Of a DNA stretch of 10,739 bases, positions 1 through 5,611 are shown piece after piece. Numbering within the stretch: position 1 is the first letter of the stretch; every line of letters begins with the position of its first letter. Source of the stretch: an uncultured Oribacterium sp. (lineage in GTDB: Bacteria; Bacillota; Clostridia; Lachnospirales; Lachnospiraceae); contig CALHIC010000368.1 in assembly GCA_938030845.1 (NCBI GenBank), forward strand, positions 1 to 10,739. Reading direction: 5' to 3'. The notes under the pieces were generated by a model. The model was not told the DNA's origin, made no database searches, and saw only the letters and a list, made by a program, of their open reading frames with translations. The translations under genes were made by a program, and so were the position numbers.

Positions 1-254
1 TCTATTTCTTGTATGCCGGTTTCGGATAGGACTAGAACAGAGTAGGCTCCCGGGGCTTCTTCCTTCCTTGTTAGGAGGAGAGCCCTCGCACCTTGCTCCG
101 GACACGCATGAGACATAAAGGCATTTCCTTCTTCTATTGAATCGGCACCTTGCTTTAAAACGCTTCCTCCGGAAAGAAAGCCTGTGCTATACACATAAGT
201 ATATGCTTTTTCCGGCTTGTATTTTTGTATAAGACTTAGCTTTAAAGCGGACAT
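1..254 (-). CDS. Unknown protein, N-terminal part (runs off the left edge)
   Basis: The minus strand is open from ATG at 254 to the window edge, giving about 84 codons beginning MSALKLSLIQKY. I do not recognise the family. The visible part is a mixed alpha/beta-looking soluble sequence with no signal peptide or membrane segment; it contains a GFLSGGS stretch near residue 26 and FMSHACPEQGARALLL near residues 49-64. The start is chosen because GTGAGG lies about six bases upstream. The frame continues upstream only to a TAG at 285-287, beyond which the same frame is again open back to an ATG at 416. A minus-strand promoter at 456-485 probably drives it. The stop lies outside the window. Coding status is well supported; function is unknown. 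Confidence 0.7.
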   Translation of the reverse strand, partial: MSALKLSLIQKYKPEKAYTYVYSTGFLSGGSVLKQGADSIEEGNAFMSHACPEQGARALLLTRKEEAPGAYSVLVLSETGIQEI

Positions 255-284
255 ATCATTCCTCACTATTTTCGTTATCTGCCT

Positions 285-416
285 CTATGTTGTGAGTAGG
301 TTTTCAAAAATCAAATCCATCATGTTTAAATCATTGAATAAATCTTCCGGTCCTAATCCAATCTGCTCACCCGAGTATTTGGCTTTTCTCCATTCGAGTA
401 TTTGGCTTTTCTCCAT
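285..416 (-). CDS. 43-codon ORF in frame with, and upstream of, the left-edge gene
   Basis: Reads MEKSQILEWRKAK, then an acidic and hydrophobic tail (GPEDLFNDLNMMDLIFENLL), stopping at TAG 285-287. It has no good Shine-Dalgarno: its start lies inside the second copy of a 23-bp tandem repeat, and the repeat length (not a multiple of three) shifts the frame from copy to copy. It shares the frame of the gene starting at 254, so one TAG separates the two. Options are a small upstream gene coupled to the next one, the N-terminus of a single protein broken by a nonsense change, or a chance ORF in a leader. The protein-like composition of the tail favours one of the first two. No family recognised. 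Confidence 0.35.
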   Translation of the reverse strand: MEKSQILEWRKAKYSGEQIGLGPEDLFNDLNMMDLIFENLLTT

Positions 417-435
417 TCGAGTATTTGGCTTTTTA
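372..435. repeat. 23-bp tandem repeat, about 2.7 copies
   Basis: Unit cgagtatttggcttttctc plus catt occurs at 372-394 and 395-417 as exact copies, followed by a partial third copy from 418 to about 435. On the transcribed minus strand each unit carries ATGGAGAAAAGCC. It sits in the leader between the promoter at 456-485 and the gene at 254. Confidence 0.9.
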
Positions 436-455
436 TCATCCTGCTATTGCACATT

Positions 456-485
456 ATTTTAATCGAGCATCTAACCACTAGTCAA
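456..485 (-). promoter_or_regulatory. Sigma-A-type promoter for the left-edge gene
   Basis: Minus-strand TTGACT (480-485) and TAAAAT (456-461) are each one base from consensus, with an 18-base spacer. The predicted start near 449 gives a leader of about 195 bases before the ATG at 254, containing the 23-bp repeats. Confidence 0.6.
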
Positions 486-502
486 TCTGCTTCAAGCAAA
501 CC

Positions 503-546
503 AACTCGAAAAATAAAGGTGGAATTCCATCTTTATTTTTCGAGTT
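503..546. repeat. 44-bp near-perfect palindrome
   Basis: The arm AACTCGAAAAATAAAG (503-518) is matched exactly by its complement at 531-546. The centre TGGAATTCCA is itself palindromic. The 22-base arms differ at one pair only (G opposite T, which can wobble in RNA). There is no T-run next to it, so it is not an ordinary terminator. It lies just upstream of the -35 at 480-485. Confidence 0.85.
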
Positions 547-556
547 TAATACCATT

Positions 557-590
557 AAAAAAGTATCGTGGGCTTCACACGATACTTTTT
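557..590. terminator. Rho-independent terminator (bidirectional), serving the XRE gene
   Basis: A 13-bp perfect stem pairs 558-570 (aaaaagtatcgtg) with 578-590, with a 7-base loop. Read on the minus strand the stem is followed by six T; on the plus strand it ends in five T. It is the strongest terminator downstream of the XRE gene ending at 702. Confidence 0.8.
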
Positions 591-626
591 ATGAATCAGG
601 TACAAAGCGTTCCCATTTCATACTTT

Positions 627-690
627 TGCCGTAAACGGCATTTTTATGAAACGAGATTTCGCACTCTTTGCGAGCGATACTCGTTATGAA
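627..690. repeat. Two further hairpins, each followed by TTATGAA
   Basis: TGCCGT AA ACGGCA lies at about 628-641. A nested stem at about 650-685 has outer AACGAG/CTCGTT and inner TCGCA/TGCGA. With the terminator at 557-590, each hairpin is followed on the plus strand by (T)TTATGAA (586-595, 641-650, 683-690). They fill the spacer below the XRE gene, which otherwise holds no supported gene. They may be secondary terminators. Confidence 0.5.
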
Positions 691-701
691 TAAAACATTT
701 T

Positions 702-1313
702 CTATTCCTCTCCCAATACCTTTTTCTGCCAGCTTCGTTTTCCGCAAACCGGGCATTTCATATATCTTGCCCGCCCCTTATGCATGGATAGAATGACCTT
801 ACCGTAGGAGGGCACATAGCGATGATGACAACACTCACATTCATAGAACCCTGCTTTCTGTTCAATGCCAACCGCGATGAAGCTGACCAGTAAAATCATC
901 ATAAGGGCAAAGGCGGAGAGTACCATTCTCAGCCAGAAAGGCATCTCAAGGAAGGATGCCAAAAGGATTAAGACTGAGCCGGAGAGCACTGCCGAGAATC
1001 CCATCCAGTATTCCAGCTTAAGAGCTCTCCTGTCCCTTTCCTCCACTTCTCGTCTCATTGCCAGAAGATTCTCTTCTAATTGTTTACTATAGAATTCTGC
1101 CATGATTCTTTCGCCCGACAGGAGTTCGTTTACGTTGATTTTCAGAAATCCACAAAGCTCCAGCATGATTCCGGAATCCGGCATAGACTTTCCGTTTTCC
1201 CATTTGGAGACCGCCCGGTCACTGATACCAAGCTTTTCCGCAAGTTCCGCCTGGGTCATTCCCTCTTCCTTTCTGCAAGCTGCTATAAATTTTCCGATTT
1301 TGATTTGATCCAT
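702..1313 (-). CDS. XRE-family regulator with two membrane helices and C-terminal zinc ribbon
   Basis: 203 residues. Residues 7-60 form an XRE/Cro helix-turn-helix (GMTQAELAEKLGISDRAVSKWENG). Residues 72-103 are charged and helical. Two membrane segments follow at about 103-126 and 131-152, and the C-terminus carries a four-cysteine zinc-ribbon-like module (C159, C161, C162, with CPVC at 187-190). This architecture is frequent in Clostridia and Bacilli as an uncharacterised regulator; its signal and targets are unknown. Tethering a DNA-binding domain to the membrane suggests it senses an envelope or membrane cue (inference). The ATG at 1313 is chosen over the GTG at 1322 because AAAGGAGG sits eight bases before the ATG and overlaps the GTG. 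It is monocistronic: it has its own leader and ends in the hairpin region at 557-690. Confidence 0.85.
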   Translation of the reverse strand: MDQIKIGKFIAACRKEEGMTQAELAEKLGISDRAVSKWENGKSMPDSGIMLELCGFLKINVNELLSGERIMAEFYSKQLEENLLAMRREVEERDRRALKLEYWMGFSAVLSGSVLILLASFLEMPFWLRMVLSAFALMMILLVSFIAVGIEQKAGFYECECCHHRYVPSYGKVILSMHKGRARYMKCPVCGKRSWQKKVLGEE

Positions 1314-1349
1314 ATCGGACACCTCCTTTCACGGCATAAGCTTACAGGA

Positions 1350-1396
1350 AACCGCCGGAAATGACAGGAACCGGCAGTTGAGTTCTATTGATTCTA
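1350..1396 (-). promoter_or_regulatory. Possible promoter and 5' leader hairpin of the XRE gene
   Basis: On the minus strand TGGTAGAAT (-10 at 1391-1396, extended TGN form) has no good -35. Just downstream, AACTGCCGG (1371-1379) pairs with CCGGCGGTT (1350-1358) through one wobble, giving a 9-bp stem with a 12-base loop near the predicted 5' end. A GGTTCCTGT / GGTTTCCTGT direct repeat overlaps it. Confidence 0.4.
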
Positions 1397-1474
1397 CCAC
1401 CAGGTGAGTTTGAATTCTTCTCTATATTCAGCTTCTTCTCTTATTAAGACTAATTCCACCGAAATGGCAAGTAA

Positions 1475-1512
1475 TAAAAAACCGGCAAACTTCCTAACGA
1501 AGTCGCCGGCTC
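1475..1512 (-). terminator. Rho-independent terminator of the SemiSWEET gene
   Basis: The minus strand reads CCGGCGACTTC, loop GTTAG, then GAAGTTTGCCGG and six T. The stem has a small internal bulge. It lies just past the stop at 1532. Confidence 0.75.
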
Positions 1513-1531
1513 TTATAGCCATTACATGGAT

Positions 1532-1795
1532 TTATAATGCAGTAAGGAAGGTTAATCCTCCTAAAATTACTCCCGCAGAGTTAGGAATAATGAGAATCCA
1601 GTCCTTTTTCGGTTCCTTAGTCCATCCGTAAATAACCCAAATCAGGCAAGAAATTGCTGCAAATAGCGGCTGAAAAGGTTGAGCTTTGTCTCCCTGCAAG
1701 TTTGCGAAAATCTGGGGAATGTAAGCAATAAAAACAAAAATACCGATAAACGCTCCAATAGAACCTACAAAAAGATTGATTTTTTGCTTGGACAT
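1532..1795 (-). CDS. SemiSWEET-family sugar transporter
   Basis: 87 residues, the usual size of a bacterial SemiSWEET (one three-helix MtN3/saliva unit that works as a homodimer for facilitated sugar movement). Helices lie at about 6-30, 38-58 and 64-86. The first ends in the YIPQI motif typical of PQ-loop/SWEET proteins; the second carries LIWVIYGW; the third has the IIPNSAG asparagine/proline pattern seen at the substrate site. The start is the ATG at 1795, because AAAGGAG is placed seven bases upstream; the in-frame ATG at 1813 precedes that site. It has its own consensus promoter (1878-1905) and terminator (1475-1512), so it is a single-gene unit. The sugar cannot be predicted. Confidence 0.85.
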   Translation of the reverse strand: MSKQKINLFVGSIGAFIGIFVFIAYIPQIFANLQGDKAQPFQPLFAAISCLIWVIYGWTKEPKKDWILIIPNSAGVILGGLTFLTAL

Positions 1796-1877
1796 CTGCT
1801 GACTCCTTTCCATATGTACTTGTCGTAAAGTTACTAAAAAATGTCAATTAGTTCCTTTTGTAACTGACGCCGTGCCA

Positions 1878-1905
1878 ATTATAAGGGATTTTTGCTTTTT
1901 GTCAA
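1878..1905 (-). promoter_or_regulatory. Consensus promoter for the SemiSWEET gene
   Basis: Minus-strand TTGACA (1900-1905) and TATAAT (1878-1883) are perfect consensus boxes with a 16-base spacer. The predicted start is near 1871, leaving a leader of about 75 bases. Confidence 0.8.
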
Positions 1906-1952
1906 ATATTTTTTTATAGATTCTCTGCATCCAATACAAAAATCTCCTTTAT

Positions 1953-2621
1953 TCAGGTAATCCCCAACTTACTCCATCTTTCCCTAACCCCTTGATATAG
2001 AGTGCCTTTTTTCTTTACAAAGGGCTTAATCCCCAGATGGAAAATTAAAAAATGAACTATGCTCTGAATAGGATAGTATTGCCTACGTTTTATTGCCATG
2101 ATAAGGTTTTGCGATACATAATCAATCTGTCCTTTCCTCTTCCTTATCATTCCCTCAAGTTCGTTAAAGCCGGCTTGAATCCGAAGCTTTCCGCTCAGTC
2201 TTCCTCCGGAAAATAACACAAGATTCTTCAGAACTTTCAAAGTATCTTGACTACCATAATTTTCCCCGCTTGCCACCGCAATACAGTACTTTTTATGAAG
2301 CAGTTGTTCCATCACAAAATGTCCTCGATCTATAAAATCTTTCATTAATCCGGATACATTACTTGCATAAGTTGGAGAGCCCAAAACGATTCCGTCCGCC
2401 TCTTCAATTCTTTTGGAGAGTAGCTCTGCATCATCCTCTATACAGCAATGCCCTGTTCTATAGCAATAGTTACAGCCGGTACAATGGGACATTTTCATTT
2501 CCCCCAGATTGTAAAATAGCACTTCTATACCTGCTCCCCGAAGATTTTCTTCAATCCTATGAAGCACTGCTGCCGTCACTCCATTTTTTCTCGAACTCCC
2601 ATTGATGATTAAAACCTGCAT
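1953..2621 (-). CDS. Flavodoxin-fold FMN reductase / iron-sulfur flavoprotein-like oxidoreductase
   Basis: 222 residues. The N-terminal MQVLIINGSSRKNG is a flavodoxin-fold beta-strand and FMN-phosphate loop; ADGIVLGSPTYASNVSG (residues 75-91) is the second FMN-contact loop. Between them cysteines 47, 50, 53 and 59 form the compact CX2CX2CX5C pattern that holds the [4Fe-4S] cluster in archaeal iron-sulfur flavoprotein (Isf), so a cluster is plausible here. The roughly 50-residue basic, aromatic C-terminal tail goes beyond the flavodoxin core. The likely role is cytosolic electron transfer or NAD(P)H-linked reduction; the substrate is unknown. The start is the ATG at 2621, because GGAGGAG lies directly before it; the TTG at 2633 is upstream of that site. 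It is divergent from a TetR gene that may control it. Confidence 0.85.
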   Translation of the reverse strand: MQVLIINGSSRKNGVTAAVLHRIEENLRGAGIEVLFYNLGEMKMSHCTGCNYCYRTGHCCIEDDAELLSKRIEEADGIVLGSPTYASNVSGLMKDFIDRGHFVMEQLLHKKYCIAVASGENYGSQDTLKVLKNLVLFSGGRLSGKLRIQAGFNELEGMIRKRKGQIDYVSQNLIMAIKRRQYYPIQSIVHFLIFHLGIKPFVKKKGTLYQGVRERWSKLGIT

Positions 2622-2643
2622 TTTCTCCTCCAAAACTACTCAC

Positions 2644-2731
2644 TTGTGTATCTTGCAAGGGCATGGTACTGTAGCATCAAAGGAAAGTAAATCATTTCAA
2701 AAAAGATACACAATCTTTGCTTTCTGTGTAT
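2644..2731. promoter_or_regulatory. Divergent control region with inverted TGTGTAT copies (candidate TetR operators)
   Basis: TTGTGTATCTT at 2644-2654 is exactly inverted as AAGATACACAA at 2703-2713. A third half-site TGTGTAT at 2725-2731 makes a second inverted pair with ATACACA (2706-2712), with 12 bases between. These lie between the flavoprotein and TetR starts, where a local TetR repressor normally binds. No strong -35/-10 pair was found for either gene. Confidence 0.5.
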
Positions 2732-2747
2732 TTTAGGAGAGTATGCT

Positions 2748-3296
2748 ATGAAGAAAAGCCAAAATCCATCCGCTGTACGGTCAAGGCAGGAAATTTCCAC
2801 AGCTTTACTCAAGCTAATGCAAGAGTATCCCTATGCAGAAATCTCCGTAAAGCAGATTATTATGGAAACAAGCCTGGTACGGAAAACCTTTTACCTGAAC
2901 TTTCGTTCCAAGGACGATGTACTGGAGTCCATTCTGAACGAATTAATCGGGGAATATACCGAGGCACTTTCCAAGGAAAATGTTGATCCGCTCACTGTTA
3001 TTTTCTCCTTCTGCGATAAAAATAAAGCCTTTCTTTCCTTACTGCACAAAAATAAAATGCTGTATTTCCTCCTGATTCGCCTAAATGAATTTCTTCCGGA
3101 GTACAGTAAAACAGAGGATATGAGTAGCAATCCCTTTGCAAAGCTTATAGGAGAACTGGAGCCGGACTACCTCATTGCCTTTAATGTGGGAGCTATCTGG
3201 AATGTGCTTTTCAAATGGATTGACCGGGGAATGGTGGATTCTTTGGACAGCATTCAAGAGACATTGAAAAAATATTTGAAGCGGATAAGTGCTTAG
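2748..3296 (+). CDS. TetR/AcrR-family transcriptional regulator
   Basis: 182 residues, normal TetR size. Residues 12-57 form the DNA-binding domain: a helix RSRQEISTALLKLMQEYPYAEIS, the turn, then VKQIIMETSLVRKTFYLNFRSKDDV with the family's FYxxFxSKDDL-like ending. The rest is a helical ligand/dimer domain without a recognisable specificity. AGGAG lies eight bases before the ATG. It is transcribed away from the flavoprotein gene, so it probably represses itself and that gene in response to a small molecule, perhaps an electrophile or quinone substrate of the reductase (inference). The closing CTTAGG/CCTAAG hairpin (3294-3309) overlaps the stop and lacks a T-run, so the end of this transcript is unclear. 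Confidence 0.9.
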   Translation: MKKSQNPSAVRSRQEISTALLKLMQEYPYAEISVKQIIMETSLVRKTFYLNFRSKDDVLESILNELIGEYTEALSKENVDPLTVIFSFCDKNKAFLSLLHKNKMLYFLLIRLNEFLPEYSKTEDMSSNPFAKLIGELEPDYLIAFNVGAIWNVLFKWIDRGMVDSLDSIQETLKKYLKRISA

Positions 3297-3381
3297 GGAT
3301 TCCTAAGGAAATCTATTATTTTAACACTTTTTTTCGACTATTAGTCGGTAAATTATCCAAAAATGTACCTAATGGGAAAAT

Positions 3382-3412
3382 AAAAAAAGCACCTGCAAAA
3401 ATGCAAGTGCCT
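3382..3412 (-). terminator. Rho-independent terminator of the 155-aa unknown gene
   Basis: Minus-strand GCACTTGCA pairs with TGCAGGTGC across a TTTT loop (one wobble pair) and is followed by seven T (3382-3388). Confidence 0.85.
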
Positions 3413-3441
3413 GCCTTATCAAATACTCTTTTACTTTATAT

Positions 3442-3469
3442 TTCTTTAGAAGCCTTTCTTTAGAAGCCT
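3442..3469. repeat. 14-bp tandem duplication across a stop codon
   Basis: ttctttagaagcct occurs twice head to tail (3442-3455, 3456-3469). On the minus strand this gives GGCTTCTAAAGAAA twice, so the stop codon of the unknown gene is duplicated together with its last two codons. Confidence 0.85.
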
Positions 3470-3927
3470 GCTTTACAAAACTTATGAAAGGCTGAGACTT
3501 CTTCACCGGACTGCGTTACCGCCACACAATACTTCGCTCCCCTATTAATGCCGGGCGAATAGGTAATCGGCTCAAGCTGATACATTTTTCCTTCCTTCGC
3601 TACCGAACAAAACCCTGTCCAGGAAGCGGCGACTTGTCCGCCATTTTCCTTGTTGAAGACCTCTGCTTCTCCGTGCTCCGTCAAATCCGGACTGACCTGA
3701 ATCACAACAACTTCTCCGGGTTTGTAACCTACAATGAAATTGCTGTGGACAGTGATGCTAGCCACAACTACATCGTTGTAGTTCTCCAAGTGACAATAAA
3801 TTAATTTGTAGTCGTCTCCGCCTTCTACCAGCGAATTAAAGATTTCCCGCATCCTTGCTTTGTTTTTCCGATTGTCCTCATCGGAAGCTCCTGTAGCTAA
3901 TTTCTTCACGATGTCTAAGAGTCCCAT
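3460..3927 (-). CDS. Unknown 155-aa cytosolic protein
   Basis: Not a family I recognise. The N-terminal ~35 residues are basic and helical (MGLLDIVKKLATGASDEDNR); the remainder alternates in a beta-rich pattern (YKLIYCHLE, VVVASITVH, EVVVIQVSPDL) and ends in AFHKFCKAGF. There is no signal peptide or membrane segment. AGGAGG lies six bases before the ATG. The gene has a perfect-consensus promoter (4015-4042) and a strong terminator (3382-3412), so it is a well-expressed single-gene unit, which supports it being real. A duplicated 14-bp unit spans its stop. The neighbours give no clue to function. Confidence 0.75.
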   Translation of the reverse strand: MGLLDIVKKLATGASDEDNRKNKARMREIFNSLVEGGDDYKLIYCHLENYNDVVVASITVHSNFIVGYKPGEVVVIQVSPDLTEHGEAEVFNKENGGQVAASWTGFCSVAKEGKMYQLEPITYSPGINRGAKYCVAVTQSGEEVSAFHKFCKAGF

Positions 3928-4014
3928 AGTTTTCCTCCTAAAATCCCCCCCTCATTTTAACGGCAAGGCCGGAAGCTAAAAGAGGGAAGTTTTTCTTTAA
4001 TAAACCTAAAATTC

Positions 4015-4042
4015 ATTATAATTTCACTAGGCTGAATGTCAA
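4015..4042 (-). promoter_or_regulatory. Consensus promoter for the 155-aa unknown gene
   Basis: Minus-strand TTGACA (4037-4042) and TATAAT (4015-4020) with a 16-base spacer. The predicted start is near 4008. Confidence 0.75.
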
Positions 4043-4050
4043 TATGGCTA

Positions 4051-4093
4051 TCAAGGATGCAAAACTACAGATTTCAAGATTGCAAAACAGCTA
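4051..4093. repeat. Pair of ~20-bp direct repeats, 23-bp period
   Basis: TCAAGGATGCAAAAC (4051-4065) and TCAAGATTGCAAAAC (4074-4088) match at 13 of 15 positions. They occupy roughly -43 to -85 of the promoter at 4015-4042 and follow the end of the antitoxin gene, so they could be activator sites or a decayed tandem duplication. Confidence 0.6.
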
Positions 4094-4110
4094 CGTACGG
4101 ATATTTATGT

Positions 4111-5154
4111 TCAAAATTCTCTAATGTCCTTGGCTAGGCTAAATGGAATCATTTCTCCCGCCTTCGTTTTCGTATATGCCGTTTCCCCATGCATATACTC
4201 TATAATATCCTTCGCCTTGTAATCTTTGAACTTCTTTATCACATCGTCCAAGATTCTCCTTTCCTCATCTGTAAGAACAGCATAATCCATTCCTTTACTC
4301 GGATATATATGAAGCATCAAATCGTAATTATTACTTTCTTCCTCTCGAATGTTTAAATTCTCCAAGTTCATCAAACTATAATGGCCAACAGGCAATGCTC
4401 CCATTGGTTCATGACGGTATACCATACCCGTCATGGCAATACCGCGTCGTTTAAAGGACAATGCATCCCCATACCAAAGCATTTTCATTAGTTTAACTTT
4501 GAATAGATTGGATACACTTTCAGCAATATACGAAATCATCGCCTCAATTTTATCAATATTCAGCAAGGTGAAACCATTAAAATCTGTTGCTGCATCAAAC
4601 TTCGCATACTCCGCTTCCAAAGCCTGCCTTGTCAAATACTCTTTTCCATAGGAATCTAATTTTCCCACAATTTTAGAACGCACGAGTCTTCTTTTGGTCT
4701 CAGAAAACTTATCTGCATTCTTCTTTAGAAGTTCTAGTGCAACAAGAGGATTATCTTTTATCATACGCAACATAGTATCATAAGCCTCATCTTGAATAGC
4801 CTTACTTTCATATCGTGAAATCGTTGCTTCCCCCCATCCAAGTAGACGAGCTAAATCCACCTGTGAAAGACCATAGCTTTCGCGAATTCCCACAATTTCT
4901 TCAGAAGTCAATAAGCCGTGTAAAACGCGATAAGCATTCCTTGCATTAAGCAGGTTCTCATTTGCCATTGCTCCGGTCTCAAATTCCCTCTCTTCTTCAT
5001 CAGCGTTTATGCAGTAAAAAAAGTGCTCTTCATAATCTACCTTATCCCCTTTTATCGTAATGCTTGCCAGACGCTTTCTTTCCTCTACATCATGCTTCTT
5101 ATCGCATAGTGGACAATCCATATGCACTTTTCTGATAACTTTACTTGCTTCCAT
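4111..5154 (-). CDS. Antitoxin: zinc-finger N-terminus, XRE HTH and SocA/Panacea (DUF4065) domain
   Basis: 347 residues. Residues 14-17 are CPLC, with another cysteine at 48, as in the metal-binding N-terminus of MqsA-type antitoxins; a fourth cysteine is not obvious. Residues 83-135 are an XRE helix-turn-helix (GLSQVDLARLLGWGEATISRY). Residues ~200-347 fit the SocA-type antitoxin domain, also called Panacea: KLMKMLWYGDALSFKRRG, TGMVYRHEPMGALPVGHY, then a C-terminal helical part. Panacea domains neutralise varied toxins; the HTH gives operon autoregulation. It follows the probable toxin gene by 24 bases with GGAGG before its ATG, so they are co-transcribed. Toxin-first order is as in mqsRA. 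It should bind the palindrome at 5612-5627. No clear terminator follows. Confidence 0.8.
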   Translation of the reverse strand: MEASKVIRKVHMDCPLCDKKHDVEERKRLASITIKGDKVDYEEHFFYCINADEEEREFETGAMANENLLNARNAYRVLHGLLTSEEIVGIRESYGLSQVDLARLLGWGEATISRYESKAIQDEAYDTMLRMIKDNPLVALELLKKNADKFSETKRRLVRSKIVGKLDSYGKEYLTRQALEAEYAKFDAATDFNGFTLLNIDKIEAMISYIAESVSNLFKVKLMKMLWYGDALSFKRRGIAMTGMVYRHEPMGALPVGHYSLMNLENLNIREEESNNYDLMLHIYPSKGMDYAVLTDEERRILDDVIKKFKDYKAKDIIEYMHGETAYTKTKAGEMIPFSLAKDIREF

Positions 5155-5174
5155 CGTTCACCTCCGCTTTCCCA

Positions 5175-5219
5175 TCCACTATGCATAAGGAAATTTCATC
5201 TTCTCTTTTGCATAGTGGA
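5175..5219 (-). other. 11-bp inverted repeat enclosing the toxin stop codon
   Basis: TCCACTATGCA (5175-5185) is inverted at 5209-5219, with a 23-base loop. The toxin's TAG (5179-5181) lies in one arm. In the transcript this would form a hairpin between toxin and antitoxin cistrons. A third copy of TCCACTATGC lies at 5104-5113, in the antitoxin's CPLC codons. Confidence 0.5.
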
Positions 5220-5586
5220 ATGACACACATAAAATGTGTTTTCTCAGATTTTCTTTCTTTTTTATCTTTAACTTCACATATACAAGCCTTCTGTTAATAT
5301 CTTTCCCAAAAACGAATAGTAACGGAGGGTTTAAATCATCCTTATCAATCTTGGTTTCTGAATATTCTGCCACGGTCAACTCTTTAAGCCGATTCACAAC
5401 ATCCTCAGAATTGTAATCTAAATCAAGCAATGTGTAAGGTGTTGAATACTCTTCTTCATCTACCTTCTTTTTCTTAATTAGTATTAAGTCATGGTCTATA
5501 TCAAAATCATTTCCCTTTACAAATGCTTTCAGTTCCTCAAGGAAAGCAACCACTTCCTGTCTTTTCGATATTCTACTGAGAAAAAT
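5179..5586 (-). CDS. Probable MqsR-like RNase toxin, likely ATT start
   Basis: About 135 residues from the proposed start. The order of elements resembles MqsR-like (RelE-fold) toxins: an N-terminal helix (SKRQEVVAFLEELKAFVK), a central LDLDYNSEDVVNRLKEL segment, then LLFVFGKDINRRLVYVKLKIK and an ending ILCVSFHYAKEK with PY. The likely activity is mRNA cleavage, neutralised by the antitoxin encoded 24 bases downstream. Its start is unusual: the frame has no ATG before the penultimate residues. The ideal ribosome site AAGGGAGG (5595-5602) has ATT (5586-5584) eight bases after it; GTG at 5595 overlaps that site, and TTG at 5619 falls at the predicted transcription start. A weak start would keep toxin output low. 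The family call is by pattern only. Confidence 0.6.
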   Translation of the reverse strand: MFLSRISKRQEVVAFLEELKAFVKGNDFDIDHDLILIKKKKVDEEEYSTPYTLLDLDYNSEDVVNRLKELTVAEYSETKIDKDDLNPPLLFVFGKDINRRLVYVKLKIKKKENLRKHILCVSFHYAKEKMKFPYA

Positions 5587-5611
5587 AACGATCACCTCCC
5601 TTAAAGATTTT

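Noticed and set aside
285..287. TAG read through as pyrrolysine or by suppression
   Set aside because: No evidence for the needed tRNA or machinery in the window, and a ribosome site before ATG 254 explains expression more simply.
372..435. 23-bp and 25-bp repeats as a CRISPR array
   Set aside because: Units abut directly with no spacers, and no cas gene is present.
402..689. Plus-strand 95-codon frame
   Set aside because: It runs through the 23-bp repeat, the 44-bp palindrome and two hairpins, and has no ribosome site or family resemblance.
865..1308. Plus-strand frames opposite the XRE gene
   Set aside because: They are antisense to a gene with a clear helix-turn-helix domain, and lack ribosome sites.
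1844..1930. 28-codon minus-strand ORF (MQRIYKKIFDKKQ...) between the flavoprotein and SemiSWEET genes
   Set aside because: It contains the consensus SemiSWEET promoter in its body, and its AAAGGAG is 13 bases away, too far.
3335..3347. 13-bp palindrome CGACTATTAGTCG as an operator or terminator
   Set aside because: It lies 3' of the TetR gene. The T-run precedes the stem on the plus strand and is absent on the minus strand, and no promoter overlaps it.
5179..5595. GTG at 5595 as the toxin start
   Set aside because: It overlaps the strong ribosome site, leaving no proper spacing. It stays possible, but ATT at 5586 fits better.
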